Source of the DNA: Propionivibrio sp.
GTDB taxonomy: Bacteria > Pseudomonadota > Gammaproteobacteria > Burkholderiales > Rhodocyclaceae
Reading direction: 5' to 3'
Assembly (NCBI GenBank): GCA_029975435.1
Contig: JARKPC010000046.1
Location: 55,873 to 119,872, forward strand
DNA length: 64,000 bases
Shown here: positions 47,186 through 57,598 of the stretch, piece by piece
How positions within the stretch are numbered: the first letter of the stretch is position 1
How the letters are laid out: the number at the start of each line of letters is the position of its first letter
Notes under the pieces: model-generated
Databases searched by the model: none
What the model saw: the letters and a program-made list of their open reading frames with translations, nothing else
What the model was told of the DNA's origin: nothing
Program-made: the position numbers and the translations under genes

Positions 47186-47453
47186 TTAAATGAATGATGC
47201 TTTTGCCGAAGTCGGCTTGAAGAAATGGTGTCGGACGTTCATCCGCGATGGCGTCCAAACACTCAGGCTTCGGTGTCCAATGTAGGCACTTGCGCCGGAA
47301 TTCTCGTTCGTATGCACGAAATCGAACGTTCGAGACGGAGAATCGAACGTTGTTAGGGTGCCCAGATGGCACAACACCGGCGTGGATTCGTGTTTTCGGG
47401 GTGGGCGCGTTATTCTGGGATGAGGATTGATGGAGATGAGGTGACTGCTACCC

Positions 47454-48587
47454 ATGCAGATTGACGTGTCGAATTTCCTGCTTGCCGCCAGCGTGACCCA
47501 AGCGGTCGTGCTCTCGGTATTTCTGCTCCTGCCGTCAAACATCGGGCAGATGAGCAACAGGCTGCTGGTGGTCGTCCTGCTTTCCATTGCCGCCGAGTAC
47601 GCCGAGATTCTTCTCTATAGCGCCGGGATGACCGTGCGACATCCAAATTACGCCTATCTCGGAACCCTGCTGTCAATCTTGCAGCCGCCGGCGATCTACT
47701 TATATACGAAGTCTCTGATGCGCCGTGACTTCGCCATCAAACCACGGCATTTTGTGCACCTGTTGCCGTTTTGCGCGGCGGCCGTTGTGTTCTTCTTCGC
47801 CTATTACCTGAAACCGGTCGAGGTAAAGACCCAAATTCTTCTCGATCAGGACCTTCCCGGCATGCCCACGTCGCTGTCGCTCGCGCTCGTCATCCATGGA
47901 GTTTTCCTCTCGTATCTGATCTATTCCGTGCAGGCCTTGAGAAAATTTGCGGCGAGCGTCAAGGATATTTTCTCGGACGTCGAGAGCAAGCAGATGGCGT
48001 GGCTGAAAGTCCTGTTGTCCGGATATGCAGTGATCTGGACGGTAAGCCTGATCTATTGCCTGGCGTTCTTCATCTTCAAATGTTCCGCCGAAATCGGTTA
48101 TGTACTGATGGTCGCCGGCGCGTCGGGGTTCATCTTCATCAACATGCTAGTCATTCATGCGCTGAAACAGTCGGTCGTATTTTCCGGGTTGACGAGCGAA
48201 GAGGCGGGGCTGCTCGAAGAACGCGAGCTTTGCAAGGAATCAGTCTTGCCTACGGATGAGCAGAAAGATCGGATTGAGCGGTTCATGGACGGAGAAAAAC
48301 CATTCCTGAACGCGAATTTGTCGTTGAATCAGTTGGCCAAGCAGATGGGTGTGTCTCCCCGCGAGCTCTCATTTGTGATCAATCACGGATTTGAGAAAAA
48401 TTTCTTTGATTTCGTGGGTGACTATCGAATACGCCATGCCGCGGGACTCCTCGACCTTCGGGAAGAGGGTAAGACCATCCTGGAGGTAATGATCGCCTCC
48501 GGCTTCAATTCAAAGTCCGTGTTCAATACGGCGTTCAAGCAAAAAACCGGCATGACCCCGACGCAGTACAGGAACCGGAACGCCTGA
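47454..48587 (+). CDS. AraC-family regulator with N-terminal membrane domain
   Basis: Seven-ish TM segments then LSLNQLAKQMGVSPRELSFVINHGFEKNFFDFVGDYRIRHAAGLL...ILEVMIASGFNSKSVFNTAFKQKTGMTPTQYR. Confidence 0.92.
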   Translation: MQIDVSNFLLAASVTQAVVLSVFLLLPSNIGQMSNRLLVVVLLSIAAEYAEILLYSAGMTVRHPNYAYLGTLLSILQPPAIYLYTKSLMRRDFAIKPRHFVHLLPFCAAAVVFFFAYYLKPVEVKTQILLDQDLPGMPTSLSLALVIHGVFLSYLIYSVQALRKFAASVKDIFSDVESKQMAWLKVLLSGYAVIWTVSLIYCLAFFIFKCSAEIGYVLMVAGASGFIFINMLVIHALKQSVVFSGLTSEEAGLLEERELCKESVLPTDEQKDRIERFMDGEKPFLNANLSLNQLAKQMGVSPRELSFVINHGFEKNFFDFVGDYRIRHAAGLLDLREEGKTILEVMIASGFNSKSVFNTAFKQKTGMTPTQYRNRNA

Positions 48588-48754
48588 TTGGCGTTGTCTG
48601 GCGGGCTCGACTCCTGAAGACGGTCGCTTCGTCATCGGCGTTGTCGGCGTGCTCCTTTTGGTGTGGTGCGGCTCTGAACTTGTTATCACGGCTCGACGAA
48701 AGGGGCGATAACGTCAAACAACCACGGGTGGGGGAGAATCGAACTTCCAATCCT

Positions 48755-48782
48755 CGGCCTTATGAAAAGCTTCATAAGGCCG
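48755..48782. repeat. perfect 12-bp stem-loop
   Basis: CGGCCTTATGAA-AAGC-TTCATAAGGCCG. Confidence 0.8.
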
Positions 48783-48922
48783 AACAGTGTGAATTCGGCA
48801 AAGCGACTTGCGCGCATCGACGTGTTGAACCAGATTCTGGACTGTAATGCGTTGGAACGATCCGTAATTGGAAGAATATTTGCGTCGACTATGTCAGCCG
48901 CGGCGGCTCGACGGCACAAGTG

Positions 48923-49315
48923 TCATGCAGGTTGTCGTACCGGAGGTGGTGCAGGACGCGCCATGGCCATCGATCCGAATACGGTGCCCTCTTCGGAGAC
49001 AATGGCGGAAAAACTCATCTGCACGTAGATGGATACCCCTGATTTATGTAATGCCTTGGTTAGTGTTGGGCGTCCGGCGTGCTTTGTCTTTCCCGATTTC
49101 ATCGCTGCCGTGTATCCGCGCCAATGCGGTTCACGAAGGCGTTCTGGGATGATGATGTCGAGCGATTGTCCGAGGACTTCTTCGGTACTGAAGCCGAATA
49201 GGCGCTCGGATGCTGCGTTCCATATGCCAATCAGCCCGTTGGGATCGGCAAAAATGATCGCATCAGCGCTTTGCTCCACAATGGCGCGATAAAGATCCGG
49301 AGGTTGGTGGAACAT
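48923..49315 (-). CDS. stand-alone PAS domain protein (paralogue of 21002-21451)
   Basis: AIVEQSADAIIFADPNGLIGIWNAASERLFGFSTEEVLGQSLDIIIPERLREPHWRGYTAAMKSGKTKHAGRPTLTKALHKSGVSIYVQMSF. Confidence 0.9.
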   Translation of the reverse strand: MFHQPPDLYRAIVEQSADAIIFADPNGLIGIWNAASERLFGFSTEEVLGQSLDIIIPERLREPHWRGYTAAMKSGKTKHAGRPTLTKALHKSGVSIYVQMSFSAIVSEEGTVFGSMAMARPAPPPVRQPA

Positions 49316-49397
49316 GGCATTTTCCTTTCGAGGGAGTGAAGTCCTTGAAACGGCGGTAGGGATTGTGAGTCACGCAGTGTGGCGGTTCTGCGTGCTA

Positions 49398-49817
49398 TTA
49401 AACAGACATCCTGGGTTCGTCCTTCTCTGCCCCAGTCGCCGCGGCGGAAAACAATAACACCTCGGCGACAGGAAACAACTCGCGTTCCTCGAAACGGACG
49501 TGTGCGCCCAACAACTTACCGAATGCTTCGACAGCATCGGTACATCCAGCACGAATACGGGCGACCTCATTGCGCAAGGAGCGATGGTCGGCGAGCGTGC
49601 GGTCCACCAGGTCATTTTGCCCGCACGCACGCAACGCCGGGAGAAGACCCCTTTCTTCGGTCTGGAAATGCGGTTCCATTTCGCGGTCGAATACTGCCGC
49701 GAGTTGTGTCACCAACGTCTTCGGATTGCCGGAACCTCCGCGTTGGGCGCGTTTTGCCCACACCAAGGCCGTGTGGTGTTCGCGGGATAGGGCGACAAGG
49801 GACGGGCTGCGCTTCAA
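49398..49817 (-). CDS. hemerythrin HHE domain protein
   Basis: LVALSREHHTALVWAKRAQ...MEPHFQTEERGLLPALRACG...ADHRSLRNEVARI...HVRFEERELFPVAE. Confidence 0.92.
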   Translation of the reverse strand: MKRSPSLVALSREHHTALVWAKRAQRGGSGNPKTLVTQLAAVFDREMEPHFQTEERGLLPALRACGQNDLVDRTLADHRSLRNEVARIRAGCTDAVEAFGKLLGAHVRFEERELFPVAEVLLFSAAATGAEKDEPRMSV

Positions 49818-49833
49818 GGCATTTCTCCGTTGG

Positions 49834-50277
49834 TCAGGTCTGTTTCAGGAGCGCCCGAATCTGGCTTGATTGGCGCGAGTCTTTGACGAGGTCCGCGAGG
49901 GAATACTCGTCGAGCGTCTGATACAGCGCGTCGAAAGCGCGCACGAGGATTGGCGCCAGCCGGCAGGCGCGAGTGATCCTGCATCCACCCGGCTCGCCGG
50001 AAAGGCACTCGACGATGGGGCTGTTGCCTTCGCTTGCCCGCACGATCTTCCCCAACCGGATGTCAGCGGGATCCTGTAGCAGCCGGACGCCGCCGCCTTT
50101 CCCGCGCACCGTCTCGATCACCCCAGTCCGCGCCAGCTGGTGGACGACTTTCATCAGGTGGTTTTCCGAGATGCCGTAGGCCGCGGCAATTTCGGTAATC
50201 GTCGCCAATCCGTCCCGCTCGACCGCCAGATACATCAGGACGCGCAGGGTGTAGTCGGAAAACGTGGTCAGCTTCAT
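49834..50277 (-). CDS. nsrR: Rrf2-family regulator, NsrR-like
   Basis: MKLTTFSDYTLRVLMYLAVERDGLATITEIAAAYGISENHLMKVVHQLARTGVIETVRGKGGGVRLLQDPADIRLG; CLSGEPGGCRITRACRL cysteines. Confidence 0.92.
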   Translation of the reverse strand: MKLTTFSDYTLRVLMYLAVERDGLATITEIAAAYGISENHLMKVVHQLARTGVIETVRGKGGGVRLLQDPADIRLGKIVRASEGNSPIVECLSGEPGGCRITRACRLAPILVRAFDALYQTLDEYSLADLVKDSRQSSQIRALLKQT

Positions 50278-50297
50278 GGTCTTCGCTCGAAGTTTTA

Positions 50298-50320
50298 AAG
50301 ATGTACTAATTATATTGCTT
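50298..50320. promoter_or_regulatory. candidate NsrR operator 1
   Basis: AAGATGTACTAATTATATTGCTT vs recalled NsrR consensus AAGATGTATTTAAAATACATCTT (16/23 by eye). Confidence 0.5.
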
Positions 50321-50344
50321 TACTCTGGCGATGTCGTTATTATT

Positions 50345-50367
50345 AACATGTATAAATTATACTTCTT
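50345..50367. promoter_or_regulatory. candidate NsrR operator 2
   Basis: AACATGTATAAATTATACTTCTT (17/23 by eye), ending directly before the ATG at 50368. Confidence 0.5.
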
Positions 50368-50736
50368 ATGAACGCCGTGGCCATCGAACCCGAATTGCGA
50401 GCAAATCAGAGCGAAAACCCTCCAGCGACCGTGTCGGATGATGAGCGTGTCCGCGATCTTTTGCGACAGGTCATCGACCCCGAGGTCGGGGTGAATATCG
50501 TCGATCTCGGTCTTATCTACCGCATCGACGCCGGTGCTGCAGGAGTCCGCGTCGAAATGACGATGACGTCGCCGGTGTGCCCGCTGGGCGAGATGATCGT
50601 CGACGAGGCGCGTACGGTACTTGCCGCCGGATTTCCGGGCAGCGGCGAGCCGGATATTTCGTTGGTCTGGAATCCGCCCTGGGAGCCCTCGATGATGAGC
50701 AAGCGCGCCAAGGAAACCCTCGGCTGGTCGGAGTGA
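50368..50736 (+). CDS. DUF59/MIP18-type metal-sulfur cluster assembly factor
   Basis: VRDLLRQVIDPEVGVNIVDLGLIYRIDAGAAGVRVEMTMTSPVCPLGEMIVDEAR. Confidence 0.9.
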   Translation: MNAVAIEPELRANQSENPPATVSDDERVRDLLRQVIDPEVGVNIVDLGLIYRIDAGAAGVRVEMTMTSPVCPLGEMIVDEARTVLAAGFPGSGEPDISLVWNPPWEPSMMSKRAKETLGWSE

Positions 50737-50804
50737 AGGCCGGTCAGTCCTCTGCCACGATTTTTCGAACCAGTTTTTCACACCCGATGTACAGGAGCCA
50801 CACC

Positions 50805-51089
50805 ATGACTACCCCGCAAGCTTTCAAGACGATCGTCGATGTCCGCACCATCGTGCCGCGCGAGCGGCATCCGCTGATCTTCGGCACTTTCGACGGCCTT
50901 CTTCCCGGCGAAGCGCTGCTGCTGGTCAACGATCACGACCCGAAACCGCTGTTCTATCAGTTCCAGGCCGAATCGGCCGGCGAATTCACGTGGGAATACG
51001 TCGAGAAGGGACCGGAGGTCTGGCAGGTCAGGATTGGCAAGGTCGGAGAAAGCGACTCGCCCACCGTCGCCAAAGGCTGCTGTCACTAA
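50805..51089 (+). CDS. DUF2249-domain protein
   Basis: VDVRTIVPRERHPLIFGTFDGLLPGEALLLVNDHDPKPLFYQFQAESAGEFTWEYVEKGPEVWQVRIGK. Confidence 0.9.
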   Translation: MTTPQAFKTIVDVRTIVPRERHPLIFGTFDGLLPGEALLLVNDHDPKPLFYQFQAESAGEFTWEYVEKGPEVWQVRIGKVGESDSPTVAKGCCH

Positions 51090-51099
51090 AAGAGGAACC

Positions 51100-52221
51100 A
51101 TGAACGACGTTCGCCCGCTCGCCCGCCTGCCGATCCTGGTGCTGGGCATGCTGTCCCTGCTCGGCGGCGTGCTCGCGGGACTGGCCCGGCTCGGCTGGGA
51201 TGTCCCGACGATCGCGGCGAACGCCTCGGGCGTGCACGGGGCGTTGATGGTCTCGGCCTTCTTCGGCACGGTGATCAGCCTGGAGCGCGCGGTGGCGCTC
51301 GGACGCGCCTGGGCGTATCTGGCGCCCGCGGCGGCCGGCGCCGGCGGCGTGGCCTTGCTCGGCGGCGCGCCGCTCGTTGTTCCCCAAGGGCTCTCTCTCG
51401 TCGCCTCGGCCATCATGCTGGCCGCCAGTATCCAGGTGCTGCGCCGCCTTCTGGCGCCGTTCACCGTGGTGCTGGCCAGCGGCGCGCTGTGCTGGGCAGT
51501 CGGCAATCTCGTCTGGTTCGTTTTTGGCGCGACGAGCGTTGCGACGCCGTGGTGGTTCGCCTTCCTCGTCCTGACCATCGGCGGCGAACGACTGGAGTTG
51601 AGCCGCTTCATTCCGACGCCGCGGGCGGCCCGCCGGGTCTTTTTCGCCATCGTCGGCGCGCTGCTGGCCGGCGCGGCGCTGTCTCTCTACGAGGAGGGCC
51701 ATGGCCTGGCGCTGTTCTCCGTCGCGTTGTTATCTCTGGCGGCCTGGCTGCTGGCCTTCGACATCGCCTCGCGCAACGTTCGCCGCGACGGCCTGCCGCG
51801 CTTCATCGCACTGTGCCTGCTGACCGGTTACGTCTGGCTGGGAGTCGCCGGCATTCTCGGCACCGGCGGAGGCTTCGCACTGGGCCACGCCTGGCGCGAC
51901 AGCACCCTGCATGCCGTCGGGCTGGGCTTCGTATTCTCGATGGTGCTCGGTCATGCACCGATCATCTTTCCGGCGGTGGCCCGGGTAAAGATTCCGTATC
52001 ACCTCTCCTTCTACCTGCCGCTGGTGGCACTGCACACGACGCTTCTGTTGCGCGTGTGCGGCGGAATCGCCGGCGACTTTACCTTGCGCCGCATCGGCGG
52101 ACTGGCCAACGCCTACGCGCTGCTGGCGTTCATCGCGGTCCTGGTGATCGGCATCCTGCGCGGGAAGGTGGGTACCCGGCTCGATTCGCGGCAATGCACT
52201 TCTTCGGCAGAGGCAAACTGA
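51100..52221 (+). CDS. multi-TM membrane protein associated with NnrS
   Basis: 373 aa, about 12 hydrophobic segments; stop overlaps nnrS start (TGATG). Confidence 0.8.
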   Translation: MNDVRPLARLPILVLGMLSLLGGVLAGLARLGWDVPTIAANASGVHGALMVSAFFGTVISLERAVALGRAWAYLAPAAAGAGGVALLGGAPLVVPQGLSLVASAIMLAASIQVLRRLLAPFTVVLASGALCWAVGNLVWFVFGATSVATPWWFAFLVLTIGGERLELSRFIPTPRAARRVFFAIVGALLAGAALSLYEEGHGLALFSVALLSLAAWLLAFDIASRNVRRDGLPRFIALCLLTGYVWLGVAGILGTGGGFALGHAWRDSTLHAVGLGFVFSMVLGHAPIIFPAVARVKIPYHLSFYLPLVALHTTLLLRVCGGIAGDFTLRRIGGLANAYALLAFIAVLVIGILRGKVGTRLDSRQCTSSAEAN

Positions 52222-53384
52222 TGAAAATCTCCGAACAACCCATCTGGCTCGTCGGCTTCCGGCCGTTCTTTGCGCTGGCCTTCCTGGCCGGGGCGCTCCT
52301 GCCCATCGCCTGGGTGCTGATGTTCTCGGGCAAGTTACCGGCGCCGCAGGCGTCCTTCTCGCCCGTCCAGTGGCATGCGCACGAAATGCTCTTCGGCTTC
52401 GGCTGGGCCGTGCTGGGGGGGTTCATGCTGACCGCGACCAAGAACTGGGTGAAGATTCGCGGCTACCACGGCCCCCTGCTGATGATGCTCGTGCTCTTCT
52501 GGCTGGTCGAGCGCGGAGGCATGTGGTTCGCGGGCAGTCTTTCTCCGATGACGTTTGCCATCACCAACAATCTGTTCCTGGCGACGATCATCGCCATGCT
52601 GCTCTGGACCTTGCTTCATCACCGCGAGAACGACAGCTATCGTTCGGAGAACTGGGCGTTCCTGATCATTCTGCCGCTCTTCGTCGTCGCCAAGCAGCTG
52701 CTGCTCAGCGAGGCGTACTTCGCCGCCGGTTCGGGCATGGCCATCGCGCTGTTCCGCATGGCCTTCCTGGTCATGCTCGAACGCACGCTGACGCAGTTCA
52801 TGACGAACGTCTTCCAGGTGGCGATCCTGCGCAATATCTGGCTCGACCGCTCGATCAAGCTGCTCGCGCTGGTTTTCGTCGCCGAAGGCTTCCTGCCGCG
52901 AACGCTCGTGGGCGGGGCCGCGTTGCTGCTCGCGCTGCTCTTGCTCTTCCGCCTGGCCTTCTGGAAGCCGCTGCTGGCCATGCGCCGGCTCGACCTCGGC
53001 ATCATGTACCTGGGCTACCTGGGCATCGTCGCCCAACTCCTGATCGAGTTCGTGAACACCGTGATGGCCGTCGCCTGGGTCGGCAGCGTCTCGGTGCACG
53101 TGTTTACCTTCGGCGTCATGGGCCTGATCATTCCGGCCATGTTGACCCGTATCTGCAATGGGCATACCGGGCGCAAGGTGATCTTCGGTGGCCTCGACAA
53201 GGCGGCGCTGTGGATCATGATGGCCGGCTTCGTCGCCCGGATTGTCATGCCGCAGCTGGCCCCTCGGTTGTACATGCGCTGGATCGATCTCGCGGCCTTT
53301 TGTTGGTTCGCCAGCTTTGCGTTGCTGGCTTGGCGCTATATCCCGTTCCTGCTGGCGGCACGCGTTGATGGGAAGGAACACTGA
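52221..53384 (+). CDS. nnrS: NnrS-family protein
   Basis: GFRPFFALAFLAGALLPIAWVL...WHAHEMLFGFGWAVLGGFMLTATKNW...FTFGVMGLIIPAMLTRICNGHTGRK. Confidence 0.93.
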   Translation: MKISEQPIWLVGFRPFFALAFLAGALLPIAWVLMFSGKLPAPQASFSPVQWHAHEMLFGFGWAVLGGFMLTATKNWVKIRGYHGPLLMMLVLFWLVERGGMWFAGSLSPMTFAITNNLFLATIIAMLLWTLLHHRENDSYRSENWAFLIILPLFVVAKQLLLSEAYFAAGSGMAIALFRMAFLVMLERTLTQFMTNVFQVAILRNIWLDRSIKLLALVFVAEGFLPRTLVGGAALLLALLLLFRLAFWKPLLAMRRLDLGIMYLGYLGIVAQLLIEFVNTVMAVAWVGSVSVHVFTFGVMGLIIPAMLTRICNGHTGRKVIFGGLDKAALWIMMAGFVARIVMPQLAPRLYMRWIDLAAFCWFASFALLAWRYIPFLLAARVDGKEH

Positions 53385-53472
53385 GAATACCAGTGGCATT
53401 TCGACGAATGAAACGGACGCAGGCATAAACCCTTTATTTCTGTGGGGTAATCTTGACTTTTTTAGTCGGCTT

Positions 53473-53486
53473 TTAATCTGAATCAA
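53473..53486. promoter_or_regulatory. candidate FNR/DNR-type box upstream of norC
   Basis: TTAAT-CTGA-ATCAA (one mismatch to TTGAT-N4-ATCAA), 64 bp 5' of norC. Confidence 0.5.
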
Positions 53487-53549
53487 TGTAGTATCGCCTT
53501 CGCGAACATAACCTGTACGCGTTGATCACCATGAACGAAGGAGGACCGA

Positions 53550-55387
<1,838 letters not shown>

Positions 55388-55446
55388 GATCGGGAAGGAG
55401 GCGGCCCGGCGGCAGCCTCCTTCCCCGAGTGTTTTCAATCTTTCAG

Positions 55447-56064
55447 ATGTCAGCCATGTCCAGTTCCCGAACCTCGTCGTCCTCGCTCGTTCTGTCTACA
55501 CCGCGGGTATTGCAGGGCGATATTGCCGTATGGATCTTCCTCCTGGCCGAACTGCTCGCCTTCGGCGTCTTCTTCCTCGCCTACGCTTTTGCCCGCGCGC
55601 GCAATCCTGGGCTTTTCGACGCGGAGCAGGCCGGCCTCGATCGTCAATCGGGCCTGATCAACACGCTACTGCTGGTATCGTCCAGCGCCCTGGTGGCCCA
55701 GGCCGTAGCGGTGGTCCGTCGCGCGGGTGCGGATGCTTCGCAACGCGCGGCCGCTGCGCTGCTCGGCGCGATCGCCTGCGGGCTGGGCTTCATCGTCGTC
55801 AAGGGGCATGAATATGCCGCCCACTTTGCGGCTGGCATGGAGTTGTCGAGCAGCACGTTCAGCATGTTCTACCTTGGCTTGACCGGTTTCCATTTCTTTC
55901 ACGTCGTTCTCGGCTTGGTCGTGCTGGTGGTGCTATGGCGGCAGACCGCCGCCGGTGTTTATCGGCCCGGAGATGCCAATGGCCTGGAAAGTGGAGCTGC
56001 CTACTGGCACATGGTCGACCTGGTCTGGCTGGTGCTTTTCCCCCTGGTTTATGTGATGCATTGA
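55447..56064 (+). CDS. norE: cytochrome c oxidase subunit III-like NorE
   Basis: GDIAVWIFLLAELLAFGVFFLAYA; LGFIVVKGHEYAAH; GFHFFHVVLGLVVL; AAYWHMVDLVWLVLFPLVY. Confidence 0.92.
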   Translation: MSAMSSSRTSSSSLVLSTPRVLQGDIAVWIFLLAELLAFGVFFLAYAFARARNPGLFDAEQAGLDRQSGLINTLLLVSSSALVAQAVAVVRRAGADASQRAAAALLGAIACGLGFIVVKGHEYAAHFAAGMELSSSTFSMFYLGLTGFHFFHVVLGLVVLVVLWRQTAAGVYRPGDANGLESGAAYWHMVDLVWLVLFPLVYVMH

Positions 56065-56343
56065 ATGCCCATGCCAACGCGTGATTCGGTTTATTCGCCC
56101 CTGACGGTCTGGCAGACGCTGGTCGTCACCACCGCCATTACCTTCTTTGCTGGCGAGTTTGGTCCTGCCGGTCGCTGGCTCGTCGTCGGCGTGTTGGCGC
56201 TGGCCTTGCTCAAGGGTAGCCTTGTGGCCCTGCATTTCATGGAACTGCGCCATGCGCCGACGGTCTGGCGATTGAGCGTGCTGGGCTGGTTGTGGTTGGT
56301 CGTGCTCGGCATCGTCGGGGCCTATTTGAAGGGAATGCCATGA
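56065..56343 (+). CDS. norF: cytochrome c oxidase subunit IV-like NorF
   Basis: 92 aa, three TM; ALLKGSLVALHFMELRHAPTVWR. Confidence 0.85.
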   Translation: MPMPTRDSVYSPLTVWQTLVVTTAITFFAGEFGPAGRWLVVGVLALALLKGSLVALHFMELRHAPTVWRLSVLGWLWLVVLGIVGAYLKGMP

Positions 56344-57164
56344 CTATTAACAGCAATGCGCTGGCAGAGCCACGGCTCACGGCCTTGCGCGAAATCCCGA
56401 GCTATACCCCGGCCGGCAACGAAGCCGAGGTGTTCGAACTGGCATGGAAGAACCGGCTGCCACTGCTTCTCAAGGGGCCGACCGGCTGCGGCAAGACGCG
56501 CTTCGTCGCGCACATGGCGGCGCGGCTGGGGCTGCCGCTATTTACCGTGGCCTGCCACGACGATCTGACCGCCGCCGACTTGGTTGGCCGCCATCTGATC
56601 TCGGGCAACGGTACGGTGTGGAGCGACGGCCCGCTGACGCGGGCGGTGCGCGCCGGCGGCATCTGTTACCTCGACGAGGTGGTCGAGGCGCGCAAGGACA
56701 CGACAGTTGTGCTGCACCCGCTGGCCGACGACCGGCGCGTGCTGCCGATCGACCGTACCGGCGAACTGCTTGCCGCGCCGCCCTCGTTCATGCTGGTGGT
56801 CTCGTACAACCCGGGCTATCAGAATCTGCTCAAGGGAATGAAGCCATCGACGCGCCAACGCTTCGTCAGCCTGAGTTTCGACTTTCCGGCGCCGGAGCGC
56901 GAAGCGGCTATCGTGCATGGCGAAAGCGGCCTCGATCTCGCCGTTTGTGCGCAATTGGTGAAACTCGCGTTGTCGCTGCGCGCGCTCAAGGACCGCGACC
57001 TCGAAGAAGCGCCGAGCACGCGCCTGCTGGTCTATGCCGCGACCCTGATTGCCGGCGGACTGGCCGCCGAGGATGCCTGCCGGGTGGCCGTCGTCGATGG
57101 CCTGACCGACGACCCGCCGACGGCGGCGGCCTTGATGGACGTCGTGCGGGCCGTGCTGGGCTAG
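56340..57164 (+). CDS. norQ: NorQ/CbbQ-type MoxR AAA+ ATPase
   Basis: LPLLLKGPTGCGKTRFVAHMAARLGLPLFTVACHDDLTAADLVGRHLISG...DGPLTRAVRAGGICYLDEVVEARKDT. Confidence 0.97.
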   Translation: MTINSNALAEPRLTALREIPSYTPAGNEAEVFELAWKNRLPLLLKGPTGCGKTRFVAHMAARLGLPLFTVACHDDLTAADLVGRHLISGNGTVWSDGPLTRAVRAGGICYLDEVVEARKDTTVVLHPLADDRRVLPIDRTGELLAAPPSFMLVVSYNPGYQNLLKGMKPSTRQRFVSLSFDFPAPEREAAIVHGESGLDLAVCAQLVKLALSLRALKDRDLEEAPSTRLLVYAATLIAGGLAAEDACRVAVVDGLTDDPPTAAALMDVVRAVLG

Positions 57165-57208
57165 GGCCGCGGCTCCCCGTCCGACGACAATTCTGAGCAC
57201 CAGCGTCC

Positions 57209-57598
57209 ATGTTCTCTCCACCCGACGATCCAGGACGACGCTTCGCCGTCATCGCCGAGAGTTTGTACCTCGCCAACCTGCTGATTGCGCCCGGGGTCGC
57301 TTTCCTCGGTTTGCTCTGCCTGTGGCGGCGTGCCGACGTTCGCACCTTGCCGCTGGCCCGCCAGCACCTGCGGCAGACACTGGCGGCCAGCCTGTGGGCC
57401 GGCGTCCTGTTGGTCGGACTGAGCGCGATCATTCTGCTGGTCGGTGGTTTTGCGTCGATGTGGAGTTGGTTCGCGGTGATCCTCTACTTCATCGTTTTTC
57501 ACTCGACACTGGTGTTGTGCGGCATGGTCGGCCTGTCGCGCGCACTCGCCGGCCAACCTTACCGTTTCCCCCTGGTCGGGCCCGGCGACCCGACATGA
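57209..57598 (+). CDS. membrane protein in nor cluster
   Basis: 129 aa with three hydrophobic segments between norQ and polyferredoxin gene. Confidence 0.8.
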   Translation: MFSPPDDPGRRFAVIAESLYLANLLIAPGVAFLGLLCLWRRADVRTLPLARQHLRQTLAASLWAGVLLVGLSAIILLVGGFASMWSWFAVILYFIVFHSTLVLCGMVGLSRALAGQPYRFPLVGPGDPT

